Of a stretch of DNA of 64,000 nucleotides, positions 45,819 through 58,147 are shown piece by piece. The notes below the pieces were generated by a model. It was not told where the DNA came from and did not search any database. It saw only the letters and a program-made list of their open reading frames with translations. The translations under genes were made by a program, and so were the position numbers. Where the stretch lies: positions 24,928 to 88,927 of the forward strand of contig JAIWWG010000113.1 in the NCBI GenBank assembly GCA_025435555.1, given 5' to 3'. Numbering within the stretch: position 1 is the first letter of the stretch; the number at the start of each line of letters is the position of its first letter. This DNA is from Chytriomyces cf. hyalinus JEL632 (Eukaryota; Chytridiomycota; Chytridiomycetes; Chytridiales; Chytriomycetaceae).

Positions 45819-46589
45819 TTATTTCTTTGCTTTGAAGGCAGCGACGCGCTTGTCTGTCTCGTCCTGAAGTTCCTTGTGCAGCTTGGGCATGAATCCGAGG
45901 TCAAAGATTGCGTGGGACCAGACAAAGAAGGGTGCGAGGACAACAGCTTATTGGTTGATCATGAGTCAAACAGCAGCAAGCGAGGGTAGCAGACAAGAAG
46001 AGACACTTAGCAAGCAGCACTCCCAAGTGTAAAATCCATATGGTCTAGCATGATCACCTTGAAGCAAGTTGTCCAAAAGAGCTGGTGCGCGCCTCTCGTG
46101 AACTCCGTGGCCGTCTGTTGAAGTGGAGTTCATAAAAGGTTGATGAATTTTTCCATGAATTTTAAATTGGTCGAAAGCACTCACAGAACTGCGCGATCCA
46201 AGAGAGGGCGTGGACACCCAGCGCGACAGTCAATGGGTTGACCTGTTTTGGAGTGATCATGAGTGAGGGAGAGAGAGACGGACAGAGACAGCACTCACGC
46301 CAAGCCACGCCTCCCCGTTCAGCGCAAGCGCATGCGCTCCAGCAGCACCCAGCATCACAAGCACACCCGCACTGCCACCAATCACTGGCTGCAGGATCGT
46401 GTAATAAGTCGAGTATCCCGCCGCAACAGCCCACATGACTGATGGGTTGTAGGTGGCGACCATTGCGTAGGCAGTGAACAGAAGCGTGGGCACAAACACT
46501 GTGTGGATGGCCTGGTTGGTCTTGTCGTTGTGGTACTCTGCGTACTGGCAGTATTGCCGCTTAAAGTCAAAGAGGCCTGCTTGAAGCAT
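45819..46589 (-). CDS. MPO1: MPO1-like 2-hydroxy fatty acid dioxygenase (DUF962)
   Basis: Fatty acid alpha-oxidation enzyme of the ER membrane, which in yeast shortens 2-hydroxy fatty acids from phytosphingosine breakdown. Four exons: 46589-46299, 46242-46185, 46114-46058 and 45946-45819, giving 177 residues. Family marks: start GLFDFKRQYCQYAEYHNDK followed by NQAIHTVFVP, with the His residues thought to bind iron; hydrophobic helices; GHGVHERRAPALLDNLLQ; and the final FVWSHAIFDLGF. All exon phases agree and the length equals that of the yeast protein, so it is probably functional. Confidence 0.9.
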
Positions 46590-46689
46590 TCGTTGTTGTT
46601 AGAATTGGTTAAGAGATTCTTTTTAATGAAGATTGTTCGCAAATCCGCATTCTCGAAGAAATCTGACAAGGTCTGACTACCAAACTGTC

Positions 46690-47913
46690 GCGTATTTTGC
46701 CGGTTAAACCTTTGAACTTATTCGATCCCTTCGGCTTAATAACGCGCTTTGCCTTCGAGAGAGTTCCCACTGATCGATATGATGCGCTGCTCCAAGAATC
46801 GACACAAAACTCCTCAACGCCATTGAGTTTATCTTCATCCAAATATGTCCTGCCGCGAGATGATGTTGAACATACAACAACCATCCGTCGCTTCTCTCGA
46901 CCACTATCCCGCATGCATCACAATGTTTCTGAATGGACATGTGCGCGCCATCTGTATGAACAAATCCATCCAGAAACACAATATGTTTCCCTTCAACGTC
47001 ATCCAAGAATACACATCCACGTACGGCACGTCAATGTCTTTGAAAACGAAAGCCCACTTCCGCGATCTGGCAAAGCGAACGCAGTGGATCCAAGTCACTG
47101 TCCAATGGGGGAATCATTCGCCATCGCTGAGACAAACGCTAGACTGGTGACTGAATTTCCAGCGCCTGGTGGGCCAAGGATCCATCCGAACCGAGAATCA
47201 CGCAGAACTTGCTCACGAAGGAATTTGAATTGGTCATGAAACGATTTGCGACAGAAAAGGACAAGTTTCGTTGATGGCTATCCAGATTCAGCCAAATATT
47301 CAGAGTCCAATTCGAGCAGAATCTGTGTGTCGGAATACGTGTGGAGATTCACTGTTGTTGGCTGAGTCGCAGGTTCGAGTTTCCGTCGTTTTGAAGGGAT
47401 ATACGGCCTTGATGGCTCTATTCCCAAGTATGCTTGAAGTTGCGAGAGCGCCTTCTCGTGTGGCACCAGCGCAAGAACTTGGTACAATTCTTTTTTCAGC
47501 GGAGATGGGAAGTACGCCGACACAGGTTTCAACGAGTTCATAACCTATTATTGTGGCTTATTCAAGTCACGGCGCATCGGAGGGGGCAAATCCGATACCT
47601 TGAAAAACAACTTCTTATTCTTTACGCAGGCGCACGTTGACACGGTATCTTTGGCAGCTTCGGGGTCTTGACCGGAACTTGTTTCATTGAAAACCTCACT
47701 CGATTCCGTCAGTTCTGCGTGCGTGAGTCCGCCTTTTCCCTTCGTAAATATTCTGATGAGGATCAGTTTGTTTGCATCCATATGATCCAGTGCAGGCTCG
47801 CTCTCTACACGAATGGCTTCCTTGAGCCTGCTGACGGGCTCATCCGGATCGATGTCGACATCATTGACTCTGAGTTGGTCGTCGTTGTTGACTGTGAAGA
47901 GCATGCGGAGCAT
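46690..47913 (-). pseudogene. Crinkler (CRN)-like effector-type gene, broken
   Basis: The 5' part (47913 to about 47590) encodes a ubiquitin-like CRN header: LRVNDVDIDPDEPVSRLKEAI then DANKLILIRIF. A GT-AG intron (about 47585-47528) leads to MNSLKPVSAYFPSPLKKELY, which resembles the LxxLSDYF linker of CRN proteins. Next comes a TAG near 47278, then a P-loop-like segment WILGPPGAGNS in which the Walker Lys is Asn, frame changes, and a C-terminal segment KHIVFLDGFVHTDGA. Similarity to CRN/RHS-type proteins of chytrids and oomycetes is by pattern only. Stops and frameshifts make it a pseudogene. The second locus at 58148-59073 shares the same blocks. Confidence 0.65.
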
Positions 47914-48253
47914 TTTTTTGTTGTTTGATTCACAAAAATTCTTGATGCACGGGATATGAATACCAAAAGATGAATGCTAAACCCATGTATGCAAGGGCGC
48001 GACTCAATTCAGCTCATGTATAAAATGGGGTCCAGTGCGTGCCACCCCCAACTTCGTTTGTGGTGCGCGAGACAGATAAACTCTTTCCAATGTCTGCCAC
48101 TTGTGCAATATCTGCCACTTGTGCAATATCCATCTTGTACGGGGAGAGAAAGGGGTTTCCGCCATCACAAGCATTGTGCATCAAGAAACACGCACAACCA
48201 GGTACCCAACCGTATAATTGGTGATCAAATATTTTTAAAAAGAACGCACACAC
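47914..48253. other. Spacer between the CRN-like locus and HBS1
   Basis: No gene. Holds an 18-bp doublet (tctgccacttgtgcaata twice, about 48092-48127) and a copy of the short motif also found near 38387. Confidence 0.5.
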
Positions 48254-51200
48254 TCATTTAACGCGGTTCACGATTTCAGTCACAATCCCTGCAGCCACCA
48301 CCGTCGACCCAGATCGAATCATGACTCGCCCCAATTCTCGACTCTCTTTCGCCAACTCTACGCAGATTGGTTTATCCAGTTTGATGTCAACGATCGCCGT
48401 CACGTTCTTTGGTAGGGCGCTGTTTTTATGTACGAAAAGTTAGGATATAGCAAACAGAGTCTGTAAAATCAACGAGAGACTCACCGTGGATTCTTCTTGA
48501 TCACTTCACCGGACGCCCTGTTCAAGATTGACACGAGTTTTGAAATGATTCCTGGAGTCGACGCGCTTTGATGGTGCAGCACGATGGGCACGCCCAGAGT
48601 CAACGGAATCGCAATATCAAACGTCACAATCTTGACCTGGAACGCATCTGCAACGGGGACCAGCGATTGAGGTGCGCAGAGAACATTTCCGATGCTTTAA
48701 AAAATTGCATGGGTTTTGTTGAGTTGTGATTTGGTGCTTTGTATATAACTAAGGATACCTGATTTGTTGAACATCAATTCCATTCAATGTAATGACCACA
48801 TTGTCTCCAGCCACTGCCCATTTGATTGCTTCGTTGTTGGATTCGATTGCTTTCACCGCACCGTGTTCGCCGAGTGGCATCACAGTGATAGCGTCTCCAA
48901 TTTGAAGTGTCCCTGCCTCGATGCGCCCACTGACTGACAGTGAACCGCCGCCGCCTGCTGCTGAACCTCCTTTGAAGTAGTCCGTGACGGGCAGGCGGAA
49001 CGGTTTCTCCAAGAGGCGTACCGGTGGTTGCAATGCATCTGCGAGCAAGAGCAATCAATGACATGCATTTCGCTTCAAAACGACGCGGTCGACAAAAAAA
49101 CGTACCCAGACATTCTCGAAGCGTTGGTCCTTCATACCACGCAAGCAACTCTTGACTCTTGCATTCAATCATGTTTTCTCCAGTGAATCCACTGCACGGC
49201 ACGAATGTGAGCTTGTCTTTTTTGAAACCGGCGCCCAAGAGAAAGAATGTGAGTTTTTCCTTGATTTCGTAAAATCGCGATTCTGACCAATGTATCTGAG
49301 GAAATAACTTCATAAATACACATATAAAAGAAAGCACCATAACTTTACACTCAACTGTATCCAACTTATTCACTGCAACCACCAACTGACCCACCCCCAA
49401 ACTTCGCACAAGCAGTGCGTGTTCTCGTGTCTGCCCGCCCAACTCAAACCCAACTTCAAACTCGCCTGCTCCACTGTCAATCACGAGTAATGCGACATCG
49501 GCTTGACTCGCCCCGCTAATCATGTTGGGAACAAAGTCACGATGTCCCGGCGCGTCGAGGATTGTGAATCTGTGGAGTTGGGTTTCAAAGTAGGACATTC
49601 CGACGTCGATGGTGACACCTCTAAGCATTTTGTGTGGGTGTTGAGTGGGAGGTTGGCTTTTCGGAAATGTTGTGGTTTTACCGGCTGCGCTCTTCTTCGG
49701 TTTCATCGAGCACCCATGCGAAACAGAAACTACCCTTTTTCATCTTTTCGGCGTCGCGTTCGTATTTTTTCATTGTGCGTTCGTTTACTTCGCCCAGCAG
49801 GTATAGTAGGTGGCCTTTGAAAGGAAAAAAAAATAACAAGCAGTTAGTCAACAAAAAAAAAAAACAAGCTTTTGTTTGATTGCACCCATCAAAGTACTCT
49901 TTCCCGCATCCACATGTCCCACGACAACCAAATTCAGCGAACTCTTTTCCAAATTTCGTTTCGCATACTCCTGAACAACATTAATACGTTTCCCTTTCGC
50001 GACAGATGGCAGTGGCGCTGGTTTAATGGACGCGTTTGATACGGGCGCTTGTGAGGATGTCGCAGATCCTGCAGGGCTGGGACTACGTGCGCGAATTGAT
50101 GGCGAGTTTGAAGTTCGTGATGGGGATGCGTGGTTCGGTGGAGTGTTGAGAGTTGGTGTTGTTGCGATCGAGATGGATTTCATGGATTGGGTTAAGGAGA
50201 TGGACTTTGATTTCGGTTGTGGTTGCGAGTTGGCCGGGTTGAGGGTGATGGAAGGCGCTGGTTTGCCTGGATTTGGAGGAGATGTGGTTTATATCTGAGA
50301 TAAGGATGTTCAAGCTGGTTTTTTTATTTCTTACCAGCACGCGCCGCACGTACAACATCATCAGGACTTGGCGTTGTAAAATCGAAACGCGCTTGTTGTC
50401 CTCCCACAACCCCCGCATCTAATTCCAAAAATGGATTACTGAGCATGAATGAAACTTTATAGGCAAATGAGGAAGGGGATGAAACGTGAGAATGGGTAAA
50501 AGGTAAAGTGGAGTGAGAGTTTGTTGAGGCCCAGAACAAGGCAAGGCTCGAAGCAGGTGCCGCGACAGTTGACGAAGAAGATTGAAGATCTGATCTCAGG
50601 GTGGATGAACTCATTGTGGGTTGAGGTTTTGACTGCTGTTGTTGCTGTTTCAAATCGGCCATTTTTGTGGGAAGTTTTGAGAAAGTGCTCGCATGTGCGC
50701 CAGTCGTGGGTAATTTGGATGGCTGTAGGCTCGAATTTTTTGACTGCGAGAGCGCAGAGAGTGAGGATAAGGTGACGTTCGACGAAGCGGTCTTTGGGAC
50801 GAGCAGGTTGGGCTTCGATGTCAGTGATGGGGCAAGACTCATTGCCGAAAGCGCATTGTTGATGACATTATTCGACGACGAAGCAGTTAGAAGCGTTTGC
50901 TTCGCACTCATTTGGCCAAGTGCAAGCTTTGGGGCAGTTGAATTTGAGATGGAAGATAGAGTCGAAAGCGTTGGTTTTGTCTTTTCAGAATTCGAAGAAG
51001 TGAGGTTCAACGACAAAGATGGATTTGCGATAGCTCCAGATTTCAATGACCCGCCTGACAAGGACGTGAGAGTCATTCCAGATGATGGCATTTTTCCCAG
51101 CGTGTTTGTTGTTGCAGAAACAGGTCGCTTCACAGACAGCGATGATAAACTTGAAAGTGTTGGAGTTATAGGTTTTGCTGTAAGTGTGGCCGAAACATCT

Positions 51201-51802
51201 GAGGCGTCCGTTGACTTTTCTGAGGCGTCCGTCAAATTCTCTGAAAAGAGGAGTCCCAAAAAAAGTGGCCCAAAAAGAGTCAAGCAGAAATCATTCGCTA
51301 AGATAGAGCTGAGAGATATCTTCGAAAACGGAGAGCAAGCTTCGGGCAAAAGGGGAGATGCTGGGTTCGGTTTCGCTTGTACTTACCCAGTAAATTGTTG
51401 ACAGCGCTTTCGACGTTGCCTCCGGACTTGGATAACGCCTGGCGAACAGCATCGACTGAGTATCCAGACCCAACGACTGCATGCACGCTGCGAATGTCTA
51501 CCAGGGCGGGAGGTTACAGAGTTGCCCAAGCACACTGCGAGTGAACAAGCCAACCTGCAGCAGAAACAGTTTCTTTCGATCCCTTTATTGGAGCCACGTA
51601 CGCAACAACTGAGACAATTCAGGTGGGAATTTAGATGGAGTTTATGTTGTATTTTATCGAGTTAATGTTTACCCTTCTCATCTTCGTGGTCGTCCATATC
51701 TTCGTCCTGATCGTATTCTTGGTCGTCGTAATAGTCGTCGTCTTCGTGGTCGTCGTAGTCCTCGTTGAGGACCATGTTGCGAACATGGCGGTGTCGAGAC
51801 AT
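48254..51802 (-). CDS. HBS1: Ribosome-rescue GTPase HBS1
   Basis: eRF3/EF1A-like translational GTPase that works with Dom34/Pelota to split stalled ribosomes in no-go and nonstop decay. Eleven in-phase exons: 51802-51673, 51608-51555, 51497-51387, 51240-50335, 50266-49886, 49814-49682, 49620-49356, 49295-49106, 49038-48759, 48694-48485 and 48419-48254, giving 941 residues. The N-terminus ([18 protein letters not shown], then very acidic) matches HBS1, followed by a UBA-like segment ([19 protein letters not shown]). A 302-codon exon is Ser/Thr-rich and disordered. The GTPase begins [18 protein letters not shown]; switch region [24 protein letters not shown]; then the two beta-barrels. Longer than yeast Hbs1 (611) because of the Ser-rich linker. 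Confidence 0.95.
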
Positions 51803-52163
51803 TTGTTAAAATATTTCTCGATTTTAACAATTTATGGATGGGCCGGATTTACAGATTCGCTGTGAGATTTACCATCCATCGAGTGTCAAACAATATTGTG
51901 CTAAAGCGACCGACACCATTGTTTATGAATTACGCATGAATAATTGCTTGAATAATGCATAAAATAAATCATCCATAAATGCGCGAATAATATGGAAATA
52001 AATACGTAAATAAATCCAAAAACAATTCAGTCAACAATCCAGCAGCATCGCCTCAGACGCTACTAACTGTCTATTGGAATGTGCAAACGAGGCAATGCAT
52101 CGCATGTTTCATAAAAAGCAACTTTCCCTTTTTTCGCAAATTGTAAACTCATCTCAAAAGTAA
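51803..52163. promoter_or_regulatory. Divergent promoter region between HBS1 and eEF3
   Basis: 361 bp between two divergent start codons. The middle (about 51920-52020) is AT-rich with repeated aataa/aaataa motifs. It must serve a very highly expressed gene (eEF3) on one side and a surveillance factor on the other. No TATA box with good spacing seen. Confidence 0.5.
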
Positions 52164-55100
52164 ATGGTTGACAAGAAGGCCGAACTCGCCGCCTCTCAGA
52201 TCAAGACCGCAACAACCTCTGCCAACAAGACAGAGAGGGACGCTAACGCTGCTGACCTCGCTGCCCTGGTCAAGGCTTCCGGCTCCTCCCAGGTGCTCGT
52301 CTCCTACACCATCCTCGACAAGCTGAAGAAGGCTGCCGAGGACAAGAAGAACTTGGTTGCCAAGGGTAAAATCCATCTCTTTTCATACACGTGCATGTAC
52401 TGCATGTGCCGCTACCGTTTGCCACTCCATCTACTGACGAGGCATTCTCTCTCCTTTGACAGAGGGTGCCCATGCCTGCTACGCCGCCATCGCCGTTGCC
52501 CTCACAGGAGCCCCTCTCGTTGGGGAGCCAGCACTTCTCCGTGCCCTTCCAGTTGTTCTGGCTGAGCAGGGTGAGTTTTATTCTTTGTCTCCGGTCATGC
52601 GCTGTCAAATTGCCGCTTTTGTTTTTTTTTCTTTTTGGCTCTATTTCCCAAGATCGAAATTTTCCGATTGTTTTTGCTGCATTGTTGACCCTGGCAGTTT
52701 TCTGGCGTGCTAAACTCCCTTCTTCCCGTAGGAGACAAATCTGCTCCTGTCAAGGCCGCCGCCGATGCGGCAGGAAAGGCCCTCATTGCATATGTCGAAT
52801 TCCTTGCCAACAACCACATGACCACTGCCCAGCCATACCTCTGCAAGTACCTGCCCGTAATCCTCAACGCTTGTGGTGACAAAAAATCCAGCAAAGACTT
52901 GAAGGCCGTGTGCGCTGCTGCCTCCAAAAACATCTGCAAGCACCTCTCCCTCAACGGTCTCCGTGACATCGTGCAAACCCTCATCAACGCCCAGGACTCG
53001 TTCCAGTCCAAGACTGGAACCCGTCTTGCTGCTCTCTCTGCCATCGCCACGTTCTCTGAGACTGCCCCAGAGCAGCTCGGTTTCGCATTGACCCAGATTG
53101 TGCCCGAAATCTCCAAATCCGTTGTTGATACGGACCCCGAAGTTTGCAAGGTCGGTGAGGCTGCCCTTACTGCTGCCTGCGATGTCATTGGAAACCGCGA
53201 CTTGGAGCACATGACTGGACCCATTGTCCGTTCCGTCACCCACCCTGACGAAGTCAAGGACATTATGCACAAGCTTGCCGGAGTTACTTTCGTTTCTTCC
53301 GTCGAATCCCCAGCTCTTGCCATGGTTACTCCATTGTTGATCCGTGGTCTTCAGTCTGGTGTTACCAGTTGAGCATTCGAATATCTTTTATCCATCAAAA
53401 GTACCCAACTCACCTGCGTTTGTTTCCACAGCCACCATTCGCCAGTCTGCTGTCATTATCGACAACATGGCCAAACTTGTCAACAACCCACTTGACGCTG
53501 CCCCCTTCATGGGTCTGCTCATCCCAGGTCTTGAGAAGGCCACCCAGACTCTGTCCAACCCGGAAGCCCGCGGTGTCGCTGAGAAGACCCTTGCCGCCAT
53601 GAACAAGCTCAACCTTCTCGTCGAGAAGGAGAAGGCTCGTGCCAAGGAAGTTGACTTGGACAACGTCATTGCCGCCATCAAGGCCAAGGTCCCAGCCCCA
53701 ACTGACGACGGAACCTTCATCCACCACGTTGGGCAGATTGCATGCTCCCTCATGAGCTTGCGCAAGTTTGACGCTGAATCCTGGAAGGAAGTTGCCAAGT
53801 TCATTGCCATTCTTGACTCTACTAAGGCCGCCACCATTGTTGAAGCTCTGCGTGTCGAGTGCGAGAGCATGGTTGCCCCATTGCCATCCAACGATGACGA
53901 AGGTGATGAAGATGGTGAGGAGTTGTGCAACTGCACCTTCACCCTCGCTTACGGAACCAAGATTCTGCTGCACAACACTCCAATGAGGTGCGTTTTGCTT
54001 CATTTTTTACTGAACTCTATCTTGAACTGACATGCCCGATTTTAAATAGATTGAAGCGTGGTGCCAAGTACGGTCTTTTGGGAGGAAACGACTCTGGAAA
54101 GACCACCCTCATGAGATCCATTGCCAACGGTGCCGTTGAAGGTTTCCCAGACCCAGCTGAAGTTCGTACCGTCTTCGTCGAGGCCGATATTCTCGGAGAG
54201 CTTTCCCACTTGTCCTGTGTCGACTACGTCCTTGAGGACCCACGTCTTAAGGACGCCAAGCGTGAGGACGTTATGGCCGTCTTGAACTCTGTCGGATTCG
54301 TCGAGGGAGGAAAAGCCCAGCCAAACAACGCTGTGTCCACCTTGTCTGGAGGATGGCGTATGAAGCTCGCTCTCGCCAGAGCCATGTTGCAAAAGGCTGA
54401 CATTTTGTTGCTCGATGAACCCACCAACCACTTGGACGTTCTCAACGTGCAGTGGGTCATGAACTACATCATCTCTCTCAAGAACGTGACTGCCATCATG
54501 GTGTCACACGACTCCAGATTCTTGAACACTGTGTGCACCAACATTATGCAGATTGACCGTCTCAAGTTGCACCAGTACCGTGGAAACTTGAACTCCTTTA
54601 TTGAAAAGAACCCAGAAGCTCAGTCTTACTTCTCCTTGAAAAAGACCAAGCTTTCCTTCAAGTTCCCAGAGCCAGGCCCGATTGACGGTATCAAGTCCCG
54701 TTCCAAGGCCCTTATGAAGATGGTCGGATGTGACTTCACATACCCAGGAAACACCAAGCCAACTCTCTTCAACATCACCATTCAAGTCTCCATGGCTTCC
54801 CGTGTCGGATGTGTCGGTGAAAACGGTGCCGGAAAGTCTACCATGATCAAGGTTCTCACCGGAGAAGTTGTTCCCCAGACTGGAGATGTGTGGAAGCACC
54901 CCAACGCCCGTATCGCATACGTCGCTCAACATGCTTTCCACCACATTGAAGCTCACTTGGACAAAACCCCCAACGAGTACATTCGTTGGCGTTATGCTGA
55001 TGGATCTGACAAGGAATCCCTTGTCAAGGTTTCCATGATCTTGACTGACGCCGAGAAGAAGCTGCAAATCACCCCATCTGTTCTCTCATGGAAGGGTTCT

Positions 55101-55862
55101 GACGGTAAGCTCGTCTCTGCCAAGAAGGTTATCGGAAGCATCACTGGACAGCGTCGTCAAGTCAAGAACGACTTTGAGTACGAAGTCATCTTCCAGGGAG
55201 AGACCCGTTCTGCCGAAGGTATCTACTTGGACTCCAAGACCCTGAACAAGATTGGATGGGAAAAGGAAGTCAAGGCCATTGACACTCGTATTGCTCAATC
55301 TGCTGGACAGTACGTGCGTACCTTGTCTTCTGCCATGGTCGAAGCCCACTTGGGAGATGTCGGTCTTGAAGCCGAATTCGCTACCCACTACCGCATGTCT
55401 GCCCTTTCTGGAGGACAAAAGGTGAAGGTTGTCATGGCCGCTGCCCTGTGGAACCAGCCCCACATTTTGATTCTTGACGAGCCCACCAACTACTTGGACC
55501 GTGAAGCTCTTGGTGCCCTTGCCAACGCCATTGAAGGATTCGGTGGAGGTGTCGTAATCATTTCCCACAACTCTGAATTCGTGTCCCAATGCTGCAAGGA
55601 AGAATGGTTGATGGACGCTGGGCACTTGACCACCAAGGGAGAGTCTGGATGGATGGACCGTGTGGAAGGAGACATGAAGGAACAAGAAGCAATCACTGTG
55701 ATGGAAGACGCGTTTGGAAACAAGTCTGCCGTCAAGACCAAGAAGAAGATGTCCAAGCGTGAGGAGAAGGTGTACCTCAAGGCTGTCAAGGCCAAGATTG
55801 ATGCTGACATTGATTTGGATGAGGAGGAGTATGAGTTTGCTACTGAGAACAACTTGTTCTAA
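52164..55862 (+). CDS. EEF3: Translation elongation factor 3 (ribosomal ABC-F-like ATPase)
   Basis: Fungal elongation factor that uses ATP to release E-site tRNA and help eEF1A deliver aminoacyl-tRNA. Five exons: 52164-52365, 52463-52570, 52732-53367, 53432-53987 and 54050-55862, giving 1,104 residues. HEAT repeats occupy about the first 320 residues, then a four-helix bundle. ABC1 has Walker A GGNDSGKTT, signature LSGGWRMKLALARA and Walker B ILLLDEPTNHLD. ABC2 has GENGAGKST, LSGGQKVKVVMAAAL and ILILDEPTNYLD, with the eEF3-specific chromodomain inserted between (SWKGSDGKLVSAKKV onward). The Lys-rich tail is short. Codon choice is more C-rich than in neighbours, as in highly expressed genes. 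Part of exon 3 and intron 3 is copied at 38481-38649. Confidence 0.97.
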
Positions 55863-56077
55863 AAAGGAGTGGGGAATTTGCATTCTTTTTGTTTTTTTTT
55901 ATTTTCTTGATTCGTATAAAATGTGTTTCTGCTGTTTATTTGCGGTCTCTCTTCTTAATCTTCGCAGTCTTGCATTCTGCAGTTGTATTCTTTTTGGTGC
56001 CTGTTATTGCAATCGAAATGGGAGTGCGCATTTGTTTGTGAATTCAGTGCCGCGATTTTAAAAAAAAAAAAAAAAAG

Positions 56078-57742
56078 ATGATGCGCATGAAAGGGGGCGG
56101 GATGGGTGGCCAGGACCCGGTTGGCAGCATCAGCATCACCAGCGACACCAACATTCCCATGCGGTGGCTGCTTGCAAACGACAAACTTGCGAAACTATCC
56201 AGTGTTGCGGCAGACTCTTGTGAACCTGAAATTCACCTGCATATCAAGGAATCCCGGTTTCAGCGGCGGATTAAGCGGTGGAAGCGGGATGCACGAGGAG
56301 GTATTTTTATTTCACTGCTATGCAGTAGCATGTCAGTTTGACGTTTTCATTTTTCAATATAGAGCTCGACGCCAGAGACTGGTCCCGCGCACGATTCGCA
56401 TCCCTAAATTTCAACATCCCGGATCATTTGGACACTGTTGCGCGAATCGATGTAGACCAAGTTTCGTATGCAGATTTTGTGGTGCGATTTGAACGGGATG
56501 GAGTTCCGGCAGTGTTGACGGGAGTTGTAAGAGATTGGGATGCGCAGAGGGAGTGGACGCCACAGGTGTGTGTTTTGATATGTTTTTTGGTGTGGGTTGC
56601 TGATGGATTGTGTTTTTTGTGCAGAGGCTTCTTGAAAGGTTTCATGGGGAAAAGTTTAAAATTGGGGAGGATGATGATGGGGACCCAGGTGAGCGATCTT
56701 TATACTGTTATATCAAGAGAGTGGCGGGGCTGATCAAAAGGTTTTGCAGTCTATGTTCAGTTTTCGTATTTCATGCATTATTGCCTGAGCGGGGGAGCTG
56801 CGCGGGATGACTCGCCATTGTACATTTTCGATCCGAATTTCGGGGACCGTAAGCGAAGCAATACTGCGTTGGATATCGCCAAGAAGCGCAAGAATAAAAA
56901 AAAGAAGAAGGGGAAGGAATCAGGGAGTGGTGGTGGTGCTGAGGGTGGGAAGGATGTCGAAAATGGGGGGTCAGAGAGTGGTGAGGGAGTTGCGAGGAAA
57001 AAGGCTAAAATGGAGGGCAGCAAAGAAGAAGATCTTGTCTCAGAGGAACCTCGAATCCCACCCGTCTCATTGAAACTGAATCTGGAGGCACCGAAATCTC
57101 CCGCCTTGACCCCCGCAAGCCCGACCCCCTTGAGCCCAACGGATACGTTCCCACCATCGAAACCTACTTGCGAAATGCTATTGGATTATAAAATCCCGCG
57201 ATATTTTCGAGATGACTTGTTTCAGTATACAGGATCAAGGCGACCGCCGCATCGGTGGGTTGTGATTGGACCTGAGCGGTCTGGTACTGGGATTCATGTG
57301 GATCCGTTGGGAACTTCTGCGTGGAATACGTTGGTGTTTGGGCATAAAAGGTAATCTGAGAAGGTTTTTCGAAATTGAAGATTAACCAGTTGTTTTCTAT
57401 AGATGGGCCCTATTTCCTCCAACCGTGCCCAAACACCTGGTCACAATGAGAGGAATGCCGGACCACGAAGCGGCCACATGGTTCGTGATGGTATACCCAC
57501 GTCTTCATGATTCCAGCACCATCGACGCATCAGGCAAAACTCTCGCCGAACGCCTTGGAATCATTGACATTATTCAACGACCCGGCGAAACCGTCTTTGT
57601 TCCCGGTGGATGGCACCACCTCGTCATCAACTTGGATTTCACCGTCGGAGTCACGCAGAATTTCTGTAGCGTTCCCAACTGGGAAAATGTGTGGCTCAAG
57701 ACGCGGAATAGTCGGCCACGGATGGGGAAAACGGTTGCTTGA
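56078..57742 (+). CDS. JmjC-domain protein, JMJD6-like
   Basis: Fe(II)/2-oxoglutarate oxygenase of the JMJD6 type (lysyl hydroxylase, disputed arginine demethylase). Five in-phase exons: 56078-56300, 56363-56565, 56625-56688, 56750-57350 and 57403-57742, giving 476 residues. Marks: [56 protein letters not shown], the iron ligands in [16 protein letters not shown] and [13 protein letters not shown], and the final VTQNF block. About 115 residues of Lys-, Gly-, Glu- and Pro-rich sequence (56880-57180) interrupt the domain. After 57742 another frame continues naturally ([19 protein letters not shown], Ser run, end at 58049), so the true C-terminus may have been cut by a one-base change near 57735. 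Confidence 0.85.
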
Positions 57743-58147
57743 AAAGTTTGTCGAGTTTTCGAAAGATGGGAAAGATTCTGCACGGGCGGCTGTGTTTCAA
57801 GGGTTAGTGGATATGGCGACTGCTGTGAGTTTTGTTCCTGCGCTCCCACCAAGTACGACTGAGAGTTCGAGTAGTAGCAGTAGCAGCAGTAGTGCATCGA
57901 GTGAGACTGATGGCGCGAGTAAAGACAATACGCAGAGTGAGAGTAGCGATGGAGGTGGTCTTTGTTTATGTCGGAAGTGTAAGATTCGGAGGAAGCGCAA
58001 GGCTGGGACTTTGGGGATCCCGTCTTCTGGAAAGGCGGACAAGAAATGATGACGGAATTGCATACGGCGCCTCTTTTTATTTATCGCAATTATGATGATG
58101 ATATTAATTTGGTTTTGGACTGTTTTGGAAATGGTTACTGCGCCAGC

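Noticed and set aside
55086-55883. Long minus-strand frames opposite eEF3
   Set aside because: They are antisense shadows created by the biased codon use of eEF3.
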